A stretch of 64,000 nucleotides of DNA from Halorubellus litoreus (GCF_037081675.1 NZ_JAZAQL010000001.1:868001-932000), one strand, 5' to 3'. Shown: positions 39,084-48,222, counted from the first letter of the stretch. The notes: generated from the letters alone by a model not told the origin. Made by a program: numbers and translations.

Positions 39084-40538
39084 CTAGGCGAGCGTGTTCG
39101 TGCGGACGACGTAGTAGATGACGACCGCAGCGGCGAGTGCCCACTGGCCGACCTGGACGTCCTCGAACTCGCCTTGCGCGGTCTTGACGAGCGGGTAGGA
39201 CAGCAGGCCGGCGGCGATGCCGGTGGCGATGGAGTGCGTGAGCGGCATGAGCGTGATGGTGAGTGCGCCGGGGATGGCGTGGGCGTTGTCGTCCCACGCG
39301 ATGTCGGTGACGTTCCGGAGCATGAACACGGCGACGACGAGGAGTGCGACGTACGGCGCGTACGCGGGGAGGAGGCCGAGCAGTGGGATGAACGGGAGCG
39401 TGAGGAGGAAGAGGCCGGCGACGACGAGCGTCGTGAACCCGGTGCGGCCGCCTTCCTCGATACCGGTGGAGGATTCGATGAACGTCGTGACCGTCGAGGT
39501 GCCGAGGATGCCGCCGACGGTGGTACCGATGGCGTCGGCCATGAGCGGTTCGTCCATGTCGGGGACTTCGCCGTCCTCGTCTGTCATGTCGGCCGCGCGG
39601 GAGAGGCCGACGAGCGTGCCGGCGGTGTCGAAGAAGTCGACGAAGAAGAACGTGAACAGGACCATCGCGAACGTGAGGCCGGTGACGTCACCGAAGCCCT
39701 CGAGGAACGCGCCGGCGAGCGGCGTGATGTCGTAGGATGCGGCGTCGAACGCGAGCGCGTCGTTCACGATACCGATGACGTCGCTCGGTGCGAGTGCTTG
39801 CGGCTGGAGGTCGTAGGTGTCGCCGACTTCGTTGGCTGCGGCTTCGAGGCCGACAGCTGCCGCGATGTAGCCGAGCGCGCTCGTGCCGAGGACGCCGATG
39901 ACGATGGACCCGCGCGTGCCGCGGGCGTAGAGGACGAACGTGAGGAGGATGCCGAGGATGGAGACGACGGCGACGGGGTCCTGGGCGAGGATTGGGTTGA
40001 ACGAGAGGATGTCGCTCGTGTCGAACGCGGTGATGCGCATGAACTGGAGGCCGATGATGGCGAGGAACAGCCCGATGCCGGGGCCGACGCCGGCTTTGAC
40101 GGGTTCGGGGAAGAGGTTGATGACGTACTCGCGGGCGCCGATGGCGGTGAGTGCGATGAAGAGGACGCCTTCGAGGAAGACGGCGGCGAGCGCGGTCTGC
40201 CACGTGATGCCGAGTTGTGGGGAGAGGACGACGCTGACGAAGAACGCGTTGAGGCCCATGCCGGAGGCGAGCCCGAACGGGAGGTTCGCGTAGAGCCCCA
40301 TGACGAGCATCGCGGCGACCGCGGAGAGGATGGTGGTGACGGCGAGGAGCTGGACGGCCATCCCGTCGGCGACGCCGAGTTTCGCGTCGGTGATCGCGAT
40401 GTTGAGGATGAACGGGTTGACGACGATGATGTAGCTCATCGTGAGGAACGTCGTCAGGCCCGCGAGCAGTTCGGTCGAGTAGTCTGTGCCGTGGTCGTCG
40501 AAGCCGAAGAACGCGGCGACGCTATCACCCAGAGCCAT
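39084..40538 (-). CDS. NCS2-family purine permease (AzgA/PbuG type)
   Basis: A 484-residue transporter with about 13-14 TM segments, importing adenine, guanine or hypoxanthine with protons. AzgA hallmarks are FLTMSYIIVVNPFIL, GLASGMGLNAFF, FVDFFDTAGTLVGL and GTSTVTTFIESSTGIEEGGRTG. The last two bracket the substrate-binding half-helices. The N-terminus FFGFDDHGTDYSTELLAGLTTF is also family-like. A TATTTACGA box about 35 nt upstream and an A/T-rich inverted repeat at 40597-40624 suggest regulated expression. Confidence 0.93.
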   Translation of the reverse strand: MALGDSVAAFFGFDDHGTDYSTELLAGLTTFLTMSYIIVVNPFILNIAITDAKLGVADGMAVQLLAVTTILSAVAAMLVMGLYANLPFGLASGMGLNAFFVSVVLSPQLGITWQTALAAVFLEGVLFIALTAIGAREYVINLFPEPVKAGVGPGIGLFLAIIGLQFMRITAFDTSDILSFNPILAQDPVAVVSILGILLTFVLYARGTRGSIVIGVLGTSALGYIAAAVGLEAAANEVGDTYDLQPQALAPSDVIGIVNDALAFDAASYDITPLAGAFLEGFGDVTGLTFAMVLFTFFFVDFFDTAGTLVGLSRAADMTDEDGEVPDMDEPLMADAIGTTVGGILGTSTVTTFIESSTGIEEGGRTGFTTLVVAGLFLLTLPFIPLLGLLPAYAPYVALLVVAVFMLRNVTDIAWDDNAHAIPGALTITLMPLTHSIATGIAAGLLSYPLVKTAQGEFEDVQVGQWALAAAVVIYYVVRTNTLA

Positions 40539-40596
40539 GATTCACGTTCGACCAACTCAAGACCACCATCGTAAATACTTTCGATTGGAATGCGGA

Positions 40597-40624
40597 TTTT
40601 CTATACACGAATATGGATAGAAAA
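40597..40624. promoter_or_regulatory. A/T-rich inverted repeat upstream of the purine permease
   Basis: TTTTCTAT and ATAGAAAA form a perfect 8-bp inverted repeat with a 12-nt spacer, 59-86 nt before the permease ATG and just beyond its TATA box. The position suits an activator site. Its A/T content stands out in this GC-rich sequence. The binding protein is unknown. Confidence 0.55.
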
Positions 40625-40734
40625 CGGGTTTGGACAGATTACGGTCCGAGACGTGTCTGAGGAATCTGAAGTATCAGCAGCGGTCGCTCGCTCCCCGTTG
40701 GGGAGTCGACTCGCGCACCGCTCGCTGTCCGGAG

Positions 40735-41484
40735 TCAGTCCACGCGCCTGCTTCCGGTGGCGGTGACGTCGACGCCGGGACTGTAGTAGTGCGGGCCCTC
40801 GCGGTCGGGGTCGGGGAACCCGTTCGCCTCGAACACCTGGTTCTCGCGGACGTCGACGTCGACGGTCGCGAGCGGCCAGCGCGGGTGCTCGATGCCCGCC
40901 GAGCGGAGGTCGCCGCCGGGCGTCTCGGTGTAGTACCGGTAGCGTTCGGTGAGGAACTCCGCGAGCGTCCCGGGCCGTGCGTCCAGCGGGTCGTCGGGGT
41001 CGCCGCCGAGGCCCGCTTCGGGCTCGCTCGTCGGCCGGTACGTCGCGTCGAAGTTCGCGGGGCGAGTCCCCGGGTGCGTACGACGTGACGTGAAGTGAAC
41101 GCCGCCCGCTCCGTCCTCGTCCAGCGAGATGTCCGCGCGGTAGTACGGGAGGTGATGGAAGACCCGTGCGGCGGCGACGCCGAGGTCGCCGTCCGCGTCG
41201 AGACTGTAGAAGTAGACGCCGGGCGCACCGCCGCCGTCCGCGTCCGTCCGCCGGACGTACGTCCGCAGGTTCAGTTCGGGGAGCGCGAACCCGAGCCCGC
41301 GCGGGAGGCCCTTCGGGCGGACCGCGACGTTCGTGAACGGCACCACCGACAGCCACGCGTCGCCGTCGTACGTGTCCACGGCGAGCGCGTCCGGGAGGCG
41401 CTCGTCGACGACGGACGGCTCCACCGGATAGTTCAGGAACGCGAGGTTCAGCCACCCCATCGCGACCGGCAGGTCGGGGAACAT
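40735..41484 (-). CDS. DUF2071 family protein
   Basis: A 249-residue protein of the YqjF/DUF2071 family, an acetoacetate-decarboxylase-like fold of unknown activity. Typical features: WLNLAFLNYPVEPSVVDERLP, DAWLSVVPFTNVAVRPKG, FALPELNLRTYVR and GVYFYSLDAD. ATG 41484 (MFPDLPVAMGW) is chosen because CCTTACGG lies about 27 nt upstream of it and the family starts there; an in-frame ATG at 41526 has no promoter. A perfect 6-bp hairpin CTCCCC-GTT-GGGGAG (40691-40705) lies 30 nt beyond its stop. Confidence 0.85.
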   Translation of the reverse strand: MFPDLPVAMGWLNLAFLNYPVEPSVVDERLPDALAVDTYDGDAWLSVVPFTNVAVRPKGLPRGLGFALPELNLRTYVRRTDADGGGAPGVYFYSLDADGDLGVAAARVFHHLPYYRADISLDEDGAGGVHFTSRRTHPGTRPANFDATYRPTSEPEAGLGGDPDDPLDARPGTLAEFLTERYRYYTETPGGDLRSAGIEHPRWPLATVDVDVRENQVFEANGFPDPDREGPHYYSPGVDVTATGSRRVD

Positions 41485-41602
41485 ACGCGACGATAGGGCC
41501 CCCAGGCCCGTAAGGAGGCCGCTCACCGAATCCGACGCGCTCGGGAGTCCATCCCTCGCCCGGACGATTCTTTATACGTGGTCCCGCCGAAATCCCTGCC
41601 AG

Positions 41603-43612
41603 ATGGACGTCGCCGACCTTCCACTGGACGACGAGTTCGTCGCGCACTTCGAGTCCCAGGGCGTCGAGGAGCTGTACCCGACGCAGGTCGCGGCCGTCGA
41701 AGCGGGCGTCTGCAACGGCGAGCGCGTGCTCGCGGCGATCCCGACGGCGAGCGGGAAGACGCTCGTCGCGGAACTCGCGATGCTGACCGCGGACGGCCCC
41801 GCGCTCTACGTGGTGCCGCTACGGGCGCTCGCGAGCGAGAAGTTCGACGAGTTCGACGCGCTCCCCGGGGTGAGCGTCGGGATGGCGACCGGCGACTTCG
41901 ACGCGACCGACGAGGACCTCGCCGAGCACGACGTCGTCGTGGCGACGAGCGAGAAGGTCGATTCCGCGATCCGGAACGGCGCGAGCTGGGTCGAAGCGCT
42001 GTCGTGCGTCGTCGTCGACGAGATACACCTCCTGGACGCCGAGGGCAGGGGGCCGACGCTCGAGGTCACCATCGCGAAGCTCCGCCGGTTGACGCCGGAC
42101 GTCCAGCTCGTCGGGCTGTCCGCGACCGTGGGGAACGCTCGCGCGATCGCGGACTGGCTGGACGCCGAACTGGTCGCGTCGGACTGGCGGCCCGTGGACC
42201 TGAAGACGGGCGTGTACGCCGACGACGCGATGCAGTTCTCCGACGGCGAGGTCCGGCGGGTGCCGGCGGGCGAGCAGGGGGCGGCGCGCGCGCTCGCGTC
42301 GGACGTCGTCGAGGGCGAGGACGGCCAGTGCCTCGTGTTCGTGAACTCGCGCCGCGGCGCGCAGGACCTCGCTCTGACGCTCGTCGACGAGTTCTACGCG
42401 ACGCCCGCGGACGTCGCCGAAGAACTGCAGTCGACGGCGCGGACCGCGACGGGCGTGGAGCTCGCGCGCTGTGCGGCGCACGGCGTCGCGTTCCACCACG
42501 CTGGGCTGGCGAGCGAGCAGCGCAGGGTGGTCGAGCGCGCGTTCCGCGACCGCGAGCTGAAGGTCATCGTCGCGACGCCGACCCTGGCGGCGGGCGTGAA
42601 CGTCCCCGCCCGACGGGTGGTCGTCCGCGACCACGAGCGCTGGAACGGCAGCGAGATGGAGCCGCTGTCGGTGCTGGAGGTCCACCAGATGTTCGGGCGC
42701 GCCGGTCGTCCGCACCTCGACCCCTACGGTGAGGCGGTCGTGGTCGCGGAGAGCCACGAGGTCGACGACGTCCGCGAACGGTACGTCGAGGCCGAGCCCG
42801 AGCCGGTGCGCTCGAAGCTCCGGAGCCAGCGCGCGCTCCGCACGCACGTCCTCGCGAGCGTCGCCAGCGGGTTCGCGGACTCGCGAGCGGCCATCCTGGA
42901 ACTCCTCGACGAGACGTTCTACGCGCACCAGCGCCGCGAGGGCGGCGGCGTCGACGGTGAGGACGCCAACGACGACGTGGACGCGACGAGCGACGACGGC
43001 GGCGAGGAGGAGACCGCTGACGACGGCGACGATGGCGGTATCGACGACGTCGTCGACGAGGTGTTGACGTACCTGGACGCGGTCGGGATGCTGGCGCGCG
43101 ACGGCCAGTCGGTGCGTGCGACGCCGCTCGGCGACCTCGTGTCGCGCGTGTACGTCGACCCCGTGACGGGCGCGAGCGTCGTCGAGGCATTGGAGCGCGC
43201 GTCGACGCTCCCGCACGTCACCGCGCTCACGGTGCTCGAACTCGTCTGTGATACGCGAGACATGCCGACGGTGTACGTCCGCGACGACGAGGCCGGACAG
43301 GTGAGCGACGCGGCGATGCGGCGACGCGACGAACTCGCGCGGGACGTCATGGACTTCGACGGCGACTACCAGGCGTGGCTGGACTCGCTGAAGACCGCAC
43401 TCCTCCTGGAGGACGTCTCGGAGGGGATGGACGTGGAGCAGCTCAGCGAGCAGTACGGCGTCGAACCCGGTGACGTCCGGCGGTCCGTCGAGCGAGCGGA
43501 GTGGCTGCTGACCGCGACGGAGTCCCTCACCGAGCACGTCGACGCCGATCTCTCCGCGGTCGCGGCGGTCATCAGGGAGACGCGCGACGACCTCGTCGCC
43601 GTCGACGTCTGA
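41603..43612 (+). CDS. Hel308-like SF2 helicase lacking the C-terminal HhH domain
   Basis: A 669-residue Ski2-like DNA helicase. Motif I PTASGKT (47-53), DEIH (139-142), GLSAT (171-175) and QMFGRAGRP (362-370) are all intact, so ATPase and helicase cores look active. The winged-helix and ratchet region follow, but the sequence ends at VIRETRDDLVAVDV, without the helix-hairpin-helix domain 5 that normally brakes Hel308 at forks. A 30-residue acidic insert (about 455-485) interrupts the winged-helix region. It may be a haloarchaeal Hel308 paralogue rather than the main enzyme. TTCTTTATACG lies about 31 nt upstream. Confidence 0.87.
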   Translation: MDVADLPLDDEFVAHFESQGVEELYPTQVAAVEAGVCNGERVLAAIPTASGKTLVAELAMLTADGPALYVVPLRALASEKFDEFDALPGVSVGMATGDFDATDEDLAEHDVVVATSEKVDSAIRNGASWVEALSCVVVDEIHLLDAEGRGPTLEVTIAKLRRLTPDVQLVGLSATVGNARAIADWLDAELVASDWRPVDLKTGVYADDAMQFSDGEVRRVPAGEQGAARALASDVVEGEDGQCLVFVNSRRGAQDLALTLVDEFYATPADVAEELQSTARTATGVELARCAAHGVAFHHAGLASEQRRVVERAFRDRELKVIVATPTLAAGVNVPARRVVVRDHERWNGSEMEPLSVLEVHQMFGRAGRPHLDPYGEAVVVAESHEVDDVRERYVEAEPEPVRSKLRSQRALRTHVLASVASGFADSRAAILELLDETFYAHQRREGGGVDGEDANDDVDATSDDGGEEETADDGDDGGIDDVVDEVLTYLDAVGMLARDGQSVRATPLGDLVSRVYVDPVTGASVVEALERASTLPHVTALTVLELVCDTRDMPTVYVRDDEAGQVSDAAMRRRDELARDVMDFDGDYQAWLDSLKTALLLEDVSEGMDVEQLSEQYGVEPGDVRRSVERAEWLLTATESLTEHVDADLSAVAAVIRETRDDLVAVDV

Positions 43613-43670
43613 GCGTCGCTCCGGTCGGCTCGCGCGGGCGAGCGCGGTCCTGTCCCGCGACCGCGGTCGC

Positions 43671-44381
43671 TCAGAACTGCGTGAGTGCGCCGACGGGCGC
43701 GTCGGTGTGCTCGCGGGCGCGGTCGACGCCGTCGTCGCCGACGGCGATGAGCGCGAACACGCCGACGACGTCCGCGCCGGCGGTGTGTGCGATGTCCAGC
43801 AGGAGTTCCTGGGTCTCGCCGCTCCGGATGAGGTCGTCGACGACGAGTACGCTGTCGCCGTCGTCGAGCGCGCGCTCGGGGAGGTAGTACGTCAGTTCGA
43901 TGCCGGACTGGAGGCGCTGGCGGGCTTCGACGAACTCCTCGACCGCGGTCTCCTTCGTCTTCTTCGCGTACGCACAGCGGGCGCCGAAGTAGCTCGCCAT
44001 CGCCGCGGCGAGCGTGATACCGTCCGTGGCGGCCGTGAGGACGACGTCGGGCGCTTCGAAGTCGAACGCGTCGGCGGCGACGGGCGCGGCGAGGTCCAGG
44101 AAGGACTGGTCGAAGACGGCTGCGGAGTTGTCGACGTACCCCTCGTCGTCGACGCGCACGCGCTCCTCGAGTTCGGCGGCGAGTTCGTCGCGGCCAACCC
44201 CTTCGACGACCTCGCGGGCGCGGTCGGCGCTCGGGAGGACGTGCCCGTTCACGTACCGGTTCAGGTCGCCGGCGGGCAGGTCGGTGAGGGCCGCCAGTTC
44301 GTCGTAGGTGCGGGTCTCCTTGAGCATGCGGAGGACGGAGACCGCGCGAAGCTGCAAGGCGGCCTTCTCTGCTCGATTCAT
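43671..44381 (-). CDS. gfcR: PyrE-like transcriptional regulator GfcR
   Basis: A 236-residue protein fusing an N-terminal HTH (residues about 1-60: TYDELAALTDLPAGDLNRYVNG) with an orotate-phosphoribosyltransferase-like domain. The PRPP loop is VLVVDDLIRSGET (178-190). In Haloferax this PyrE-like protein (GfcR) is reported to activate sugar-degradation genes; enzymatic OPRT activity is not expected, and a genuine pyrE exists at 50383. ACTATGAATAC centred about 27 nt before ATG 44381 is the likely TATA box. A small dyad (GTTGCACAAC, 44396-44405) overlaps it and may be autoregulatory. Confidence 0.9.
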   Translation of the reverse strand: MNRAEKAALQLRAVSVLRMLKETRTYDELAALTDLPAGDLNRYVNGHVLPSADRAREVVEGVGRDELAAELEERVRVDDEGYVDNSAAVFDQSFLDLAAPVAADAFDFEAPDVVLTAATDGITLAAAMASYFGARCAYAKKTKETAVEEFVEARQRLQSGIELTYYLPERALDDGDSVLVVDDLIRSGETQELLLDIAHTAGADVVGVFALIAVGDDGVDRAREHTDAPVGALTQF

Positions 44382-44477
44382 GGCGGATATGCGCGGTTGC
44401 ACAACTATGAATACATCGAATCGGAGAGCGAGGGCTGTGCGCACGTCCGTGCACGCTCGGCGGGTGGTGAGCGACAC

Positions 44478-44589
44478 GGCGACGGCGCGACCCAGTCGAG
44501 GACGAGCGCGACGGCGGCGACGATGGCGACGGCGCGACTCAGTCGAGGACGAGCGCGAGGACGAGCGCGACGGCGGCGACGATGGCGAC
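44478..44589. repeat. Imperfect tandem duplication at a gene 3' end
   Basis: Copy 1 (44478-44530) and copy 2 (44525-44589) share a 33-bp block with one mismatch followed by a 20-bp block; copy 2 has a 12-bp insertion between them. Copy 2 contains the stop of the membrane protein gene (44539), so the last codons are duplicated downstream. Confidence 0.8.
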
Positions 44590-45090
44590 GCCGGCGACGA
44601 CGGGCGTGCCGCCGGCGCCTGCGAGGAACGCGGCGGCGGCGACCGCGAGCCCGAGCGCGCCGACGAGCGTCGCGTCCCGGACGTGTGCGAGCGCCACCCC
44701 GCGGTCCGTCGCCGTGCCGACCTGAGCGTCGACCGCGAGCGCGTACGACGCCCCGTCCCAGGCGACGAGCGCACCCCACGCACCCAGTGCCGTCGCGACC
44801 GGCGCCGCCCCGCCGAGTCCGGCGAGCACGGCCCCGGCGGCGAGCGCGACGCTCCCGGCTCGAACCAGCGGTCCCCGTCCCCGGCGCGCGCCAGCGGCCA
44901 GCGCCAGCGCGCCGCCGCCCGCCGCCGCCGTCGCGAGCCACGACGCCGGAGCAGTTGCGGCGAACGCAACCACCGCAGCGAGGGCCGCCGCGACGAACCC
45001 CGGGTTCGTCGCTCCGAGCCCATCGGACTCGCCCGAGGGCGCGACCGCTCGCCCCTCGGCGCCCCCGGTCGACCCGTCGCGGTCGGTCAT
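44539..45090 (-). CDS. Small membrane protein of the DUF58 operon
   Basis: A 183-residue protein: an acidic N-terminus (MTDRDGSTGGAEGRAV) then about six short Ala/Val/Leu-rich TM segments in three pairs. The middle loop AWDGASYALAVDAQVGTATDRG is the only distinctive hydrophilic part. It overlaps the DUF58 gene by 4 bp (ATGA), so it is translationally coupled. Similar small membrane proteins regularly follow DUF58 genes in haloarchaea (I believe DUF7519), but no biochemical role is known. Confidence 0.75.
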   Translation of the reverse strand: MTDRDGSTGGAEGRAVAPSGESDGLGATNPGFVAAALAAVVAFAATAPASWLATAAAGGGALALAAGARRGRGPLVRAGSVALAAGAVLAGLGGAAPVATALGAWGALVAWDGASYALAVDAQVGTATDRGVALAHVRDATLVGALGLAVAAAAFLAGAGGTPVVAGVAIVAAVALVLALVLD

Positions 45091-47075
45091 CGGCCGTCAC
45101 CCCAGACGGTCGTCCGCGAGAGCGCGACGCCGAGCGGTTCGTCCCACGCCCAGTCGACGACGCGGACGCCCGACCCGCGGAGGCCAGTGACGCGGAGGCG
45201 GCGGCCGACGCGCGCGAGGCGATGACTGGGCGTTCGCGCGAGCGTCGGGTCCGGACTCAGGACGGTCACCGCGCGCCCGCCGGCCTCGAACCGGCGCGCG
45301 ATGGTCGCGGCGCGGTCGTCACAGAGCGGCGTCAGGAAGAACACCTGCGCGCCGTCCGGGATGCGACGGCGCAGGCGGTCGACGGACTGCGTGACGCGGA
45401 GGTTCCGCGCCGCCGGCACCGGAGACAGCGCGGGGTTCGTCGCGAGGAGGTCGCGGACGCGCTCGCGGTGCCCGCGACCCGACCCCGGCGGGAGCCAGCA
45501 CTCGCTCGTCGACACCGCCGCGACGCCGACGCGGTTCCCGCTCGCGACGAGCGCGTCGTACAGCGACCCCGCCGCGTCCACCGCACGGTCGAGCGCGTGC
45601 GGTCCACCCGCGTCCGGGGCGACGTAGCCCGCGGCGCGGCCGTCGACGACGAGGACGATGGACGCGGCGCGTTCCTCGCGGAACTCGACCGTCGAGAGCG
45701 CGCCCGTTCGCGCGAACCGGTTCCAGTCCACCCTGGAGAGCGGGTCGCCGCGGCGGTACTCGCGCGTCCCGAAGAACTCCAGGCCCGACCCGCCCTCGTC
45801 GGTGTCGACGTTCCCCGCGTACCGCGTCGTGTGCTCGCGAAGCGGCACGTCCCGGGTCGCGTCGCCGAGCGGCGGAACGCATTCGAGTTCGTCGGGCGCA
45901 TGCACGACGTGGCGCTCCTCGATTGCACCGGCACGGTCGGTGACGACCGCGAGCGCGCCCTCGTACGCGTGCACGCCGCGACGTGCCTCGACGACGTACT
46001 CGAAGGAGGTGGCGTCGCCGGACGCGAGCGAGCAGTGCGCGCGCGCCGACCCGTCGACGACCGAGAGCGCCGCCGGGACGCCGTCGACGACCCGGCACTC
46101 GCGGAGGGCGTCGTCGCCGACGTTCTCCACGGTCACCGCGACGCGCACGCGCTCGCCGGGGTCGGGGTCGGTCGTCGAGAGCGACCGCGACACCGCGAGG
46201 TCGACGCTCGGGGCGCTCGCAGCACCGCCCCAGGCTACGTACGCGGCGGCGACCGCGCCCGCGAACGCCGTCGCCGGCGACCCCGCGAACGTCCCGACGC
46301 CGAGCGCGACCAGCGCGAACGCGCCAGCGCCACGGTATCGGCCGGTTCGAGCGCGCTCCCGACGCACCGTCCCCGCGTCTTCGCCCACGGAGGCGTCCTC
46401 CCCGCCGTCGCCATCGGACGCCTCACCGCCGCCGTCAGCGGCGCTCGCGGGCAGCGAGACCGTGTGCGGGACTGCACCCAACCCGGCTGCGGGCGGGAAC
46501 CACGACGACGACGGCGCGTCACCGTCGCCGTGGATGCCGGCGCGTTCGGCCACCGCGTCCGCCGCGGCCCGCGCCGCGACCACCACCGGCCGGTCACCGC
46601 CGACGCCGAGCGCGTCCCGGACGCGCTCCGCGACCGACGACTCCGGGAGCGACCACTCGCTCGCGAGGTACCGCGCAGCGACGGCGTCCTCCGTCCACGA
46701 GCCGTCGTCGACGCGCTCGCGCGCCACCGACCCCGGGACGCCCTCGCGAACGGAGACGACCGCCGTCGCCGCCCGCCGGAGCGCGTCCCGCACACCGCGC
46801 GGCGTCAACTCGACGTGCGCGCGTCCGACCAGCGAACCGAGCGCGACGTTCAGGCGCGCCCCCGGCGGGTCGCTCGCGACCGGCGACTCCACCGCCGGGA
46901 GCGGTCCGAGTCGGTCACCGCCACCGGCGTACGCGACCCACGCCGCCGCCACCACCGCCACCGCCGCCGCGACCGGACCGAGCACGCTCCCAGCAGTCGA
47001 CTCGCCGACGGTCGCCGCGACCGCCCCCGCCAGCGCGAACGCGCCGACGCCGACCGCGACCAGCCACCGCCTCAC
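45087..47075 (-). CDS. DUF58 (von Willebrand-like) membrane protein
   Basis: A 662-residue protein with four TM segments in the N-terminal 300 residues. A CARDB/DUF11-like extracellular-type beta domain follows (VAVTVENVGDDALRECRVVDGVP), then the DUF58 core: GGSGLEFFGTREYRRGDPLSRVDWNRFARTG and a vWA-like fold IVLVVDGRAAGYVAPD. DUF58 proteins usually work with MoxR AAA-ATPases in metal or complex maturation. The GTG at 47075 is chosen because it overlaps the upstream stop as GTGA; a long upstream extension is antisense-like. The middle gene of a three-gene operon. Confidence 0.85.
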   Translation of the reverse strand: MRRWLVAVGVGAFALAGAVAATVGESTAGSVLGPVAAAVAVVAAAWVAYAGGGDRLGPLPAVESPVASDPPGARLNVALGSLVGRAHVELTPRGVRDALRRAATAVVSVREGVPGSVARERVDDGSWTEDAVAARYLASEWSLPESSVAERVRDALGVGGDRPVVVAARAAADAVAERAGIHGDGDAPSSSWFPPAAGLGAVPHTVSLPASAADGGGEASDGDGGEDASVGEDAGTVRRERARTGRYRGAGAFALVALGVGTFAGSPATAFAGAVAAAYVAWGGAASAPSVDLAVSRSLSTTDPDPGERVRVAVTVENVGDDALRECRVVDGVPAALSVVDGSARAHCSLASGDATSFEYVVEARRGVHAYEGALAVVTDRAGAIEERHVVHAPDELECVPPLGDATRDVPLREHTTRYAGNVDTDEGGSGLEFFGTREYRRGDPLSRVDWNRFARTGALSTVEFREERAASIVLVVDGRAAGYVAPDAGGPHALDRAVDAAGSLYDALVASGNRVGVAAVSTSECWLPPGSGRGHRERVRDLLATNPALSPVPAARNLRVTQSVDRLRRRIPDGAQVFFLTPLCDDRAATIARRFEAGGRAVTVLSPDPTLARTPSHRLARVGRRLRVTGLRGSGVRVVDWAWDEPLGVALSRTTVWGDGR

Positions 47076-48070
47076 GGCGCCTCCCCCCGCTCCTCGTTCC
47101 CGTCGTCGCGCGCGGCACCGGCAGCATCCATCTCGTCGCGCGCGGCACCGGCGGCGTCCGCCTCGTCGACAGTGGATTCGTCCGCGCCGTACTCGGCCTC
47201 GATGCGTTTGAGCGCCGCGATCGCGCGCTCGGCGCGTTCGCCGGTCGGGTCGCGGTCGCCGTAGCGGACCGCCTCGAACAGCGCGGTGAGTTCCCCGACC
47301 GCGTCCGGGTCGACGCCCGCGGCCGTCGCCGCCGTCGCGAACTCCCGAGGCGTCGACGTCGCCGGTCGCGAGACCGGGAGCACCGCCGCGAGTTCCCGCC
47401 ACGCACGTACCACGTCGTTCTGCGGCGACGACCCCGCGTCGTCGAGGTACGCCGCTGCCCGGCCCGCCGCCGACCCCAGCGCCGTCCCGTCGACGACGTC
47501 AGTTCCCGCGTCGTCGGGTTCGTCCTCGGCCGACGCGGCCGCTTCGTCCGCCACGCGCTCGCCACCGTCGTCGCCGCGCAGTCGTCGCACCACGAGCCAC
47601 CCGCCGACGAGGAGCGCGAGCACCACGAGCACCGCCAGGACCACGCCCGGTCCCGGCCCACCCGTCGCAGGCAGGCTCTCGGGCGACCCCTGCACGAGCG
47701 GACCACCGACACCGTCCGGGCCACCTGGCCCCTCGCCGTCCTCGAACACGCGCACCGCCACGAGCAGCACGCCCGCCACGACGACCGCCACCGCGAGCAC
47801 CAGCGCGACGAACCGCCGCCGCAACCGCTCCCCGCCACCGCCGCCCGACCGCAGTCGCTCCACGAGCAACCACGCCCCACCCGCGACCAGCGCCACGAGC
47901 ACCACCAGCCAGAGCACGCCACCGAGCGCCACCCCACCACCACCGCCCGCACCCGCCCCGAACGTCACACTCCCACCCCCAGCAGGTGCTGTCGACGGCG
48001 ACACCGCGCCCGCCGCGAGCGCCACCGACGCCACCGCCAACGCACCCACGACCACCCCACGTCGCTCCAT
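47072..48070 (-). CDS. DUF4129 membrane protein
   Basis: A 332-residue protein: signal-like hydrophobic N-terminus, three TM helices (about 48-70, 85-107, 140-160) separated by Gly-rich linkers, and a C-terminal soluble DUF4129 domain (VVRAWRELAAVL ... STPREFATAATAAGVD ... LTALFEAVRYGD). The tail contains AARDEMDAAGAARDD repeats. DUF4129 is commonly found with transglutaminase and DUF58 genes. ATG 48070 is preferred over the GTG at 48073; GCCTTTTCG is centred about 28 nt upstream. It is the first gene of the operon; no moxR is adjacent in this window. Confidence 0.82.
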   Translation of the reverse strand: MERRGVVVGALAVASVALAAGAVSPSTAPAGGGSVTFGAGAGGGGGVALGGVLWLVVLVALVAGGAWLLVERLRSGGGGGERLRRRFVALVLAVAVVVAGVLLVAVRVFEDGEGPGGPDGVGGPLVQGSPESLPATGGPGPGVVLAVLVVLALLVGGWLVVRRLRGDDGGERVADEAAASAEDEPDDAGTDVVDGTALGSAAGRAAAYLDDAGSSPQNDVVRAWRELAAVLPVSRPATSTPREFATAATAAGVDPDAVGELTALFEAVRYGDRDPTGERAERAIAALKRIEAEYGADESTVDEADAAGAARDEMDAAGAARDDGNEERGEAP

Positions 48071-48222
48071 CACGCCCCGCTACGCCCGCCGCACACGAAA
48101 AGGCTTCAACTCGACACACCCGCGTCCGCCCCCGAACCCATCCCACCAGATGCCGGGCGTCGCACGGCAACCGCTCGTCGACCCCGAAATACACGAGAAA
48201 CGAACTGCGACGACGCGAGCGC

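Noticed and set aside
40691..40705. Perfect CTCCCC-GTT-GGGGAG hairpin as a terminator of the DUF2071 gene
   Set aside because: No U tract follows it on the minus strand, so it was mentioned only as a hairpin.
43707..47264. An 1185-codon plus-strand open frame
   Set aside because: Antisense to gfcR and the DUF58 operon; extremely Arg/Pro/Ala-rich, typical shadow frame.
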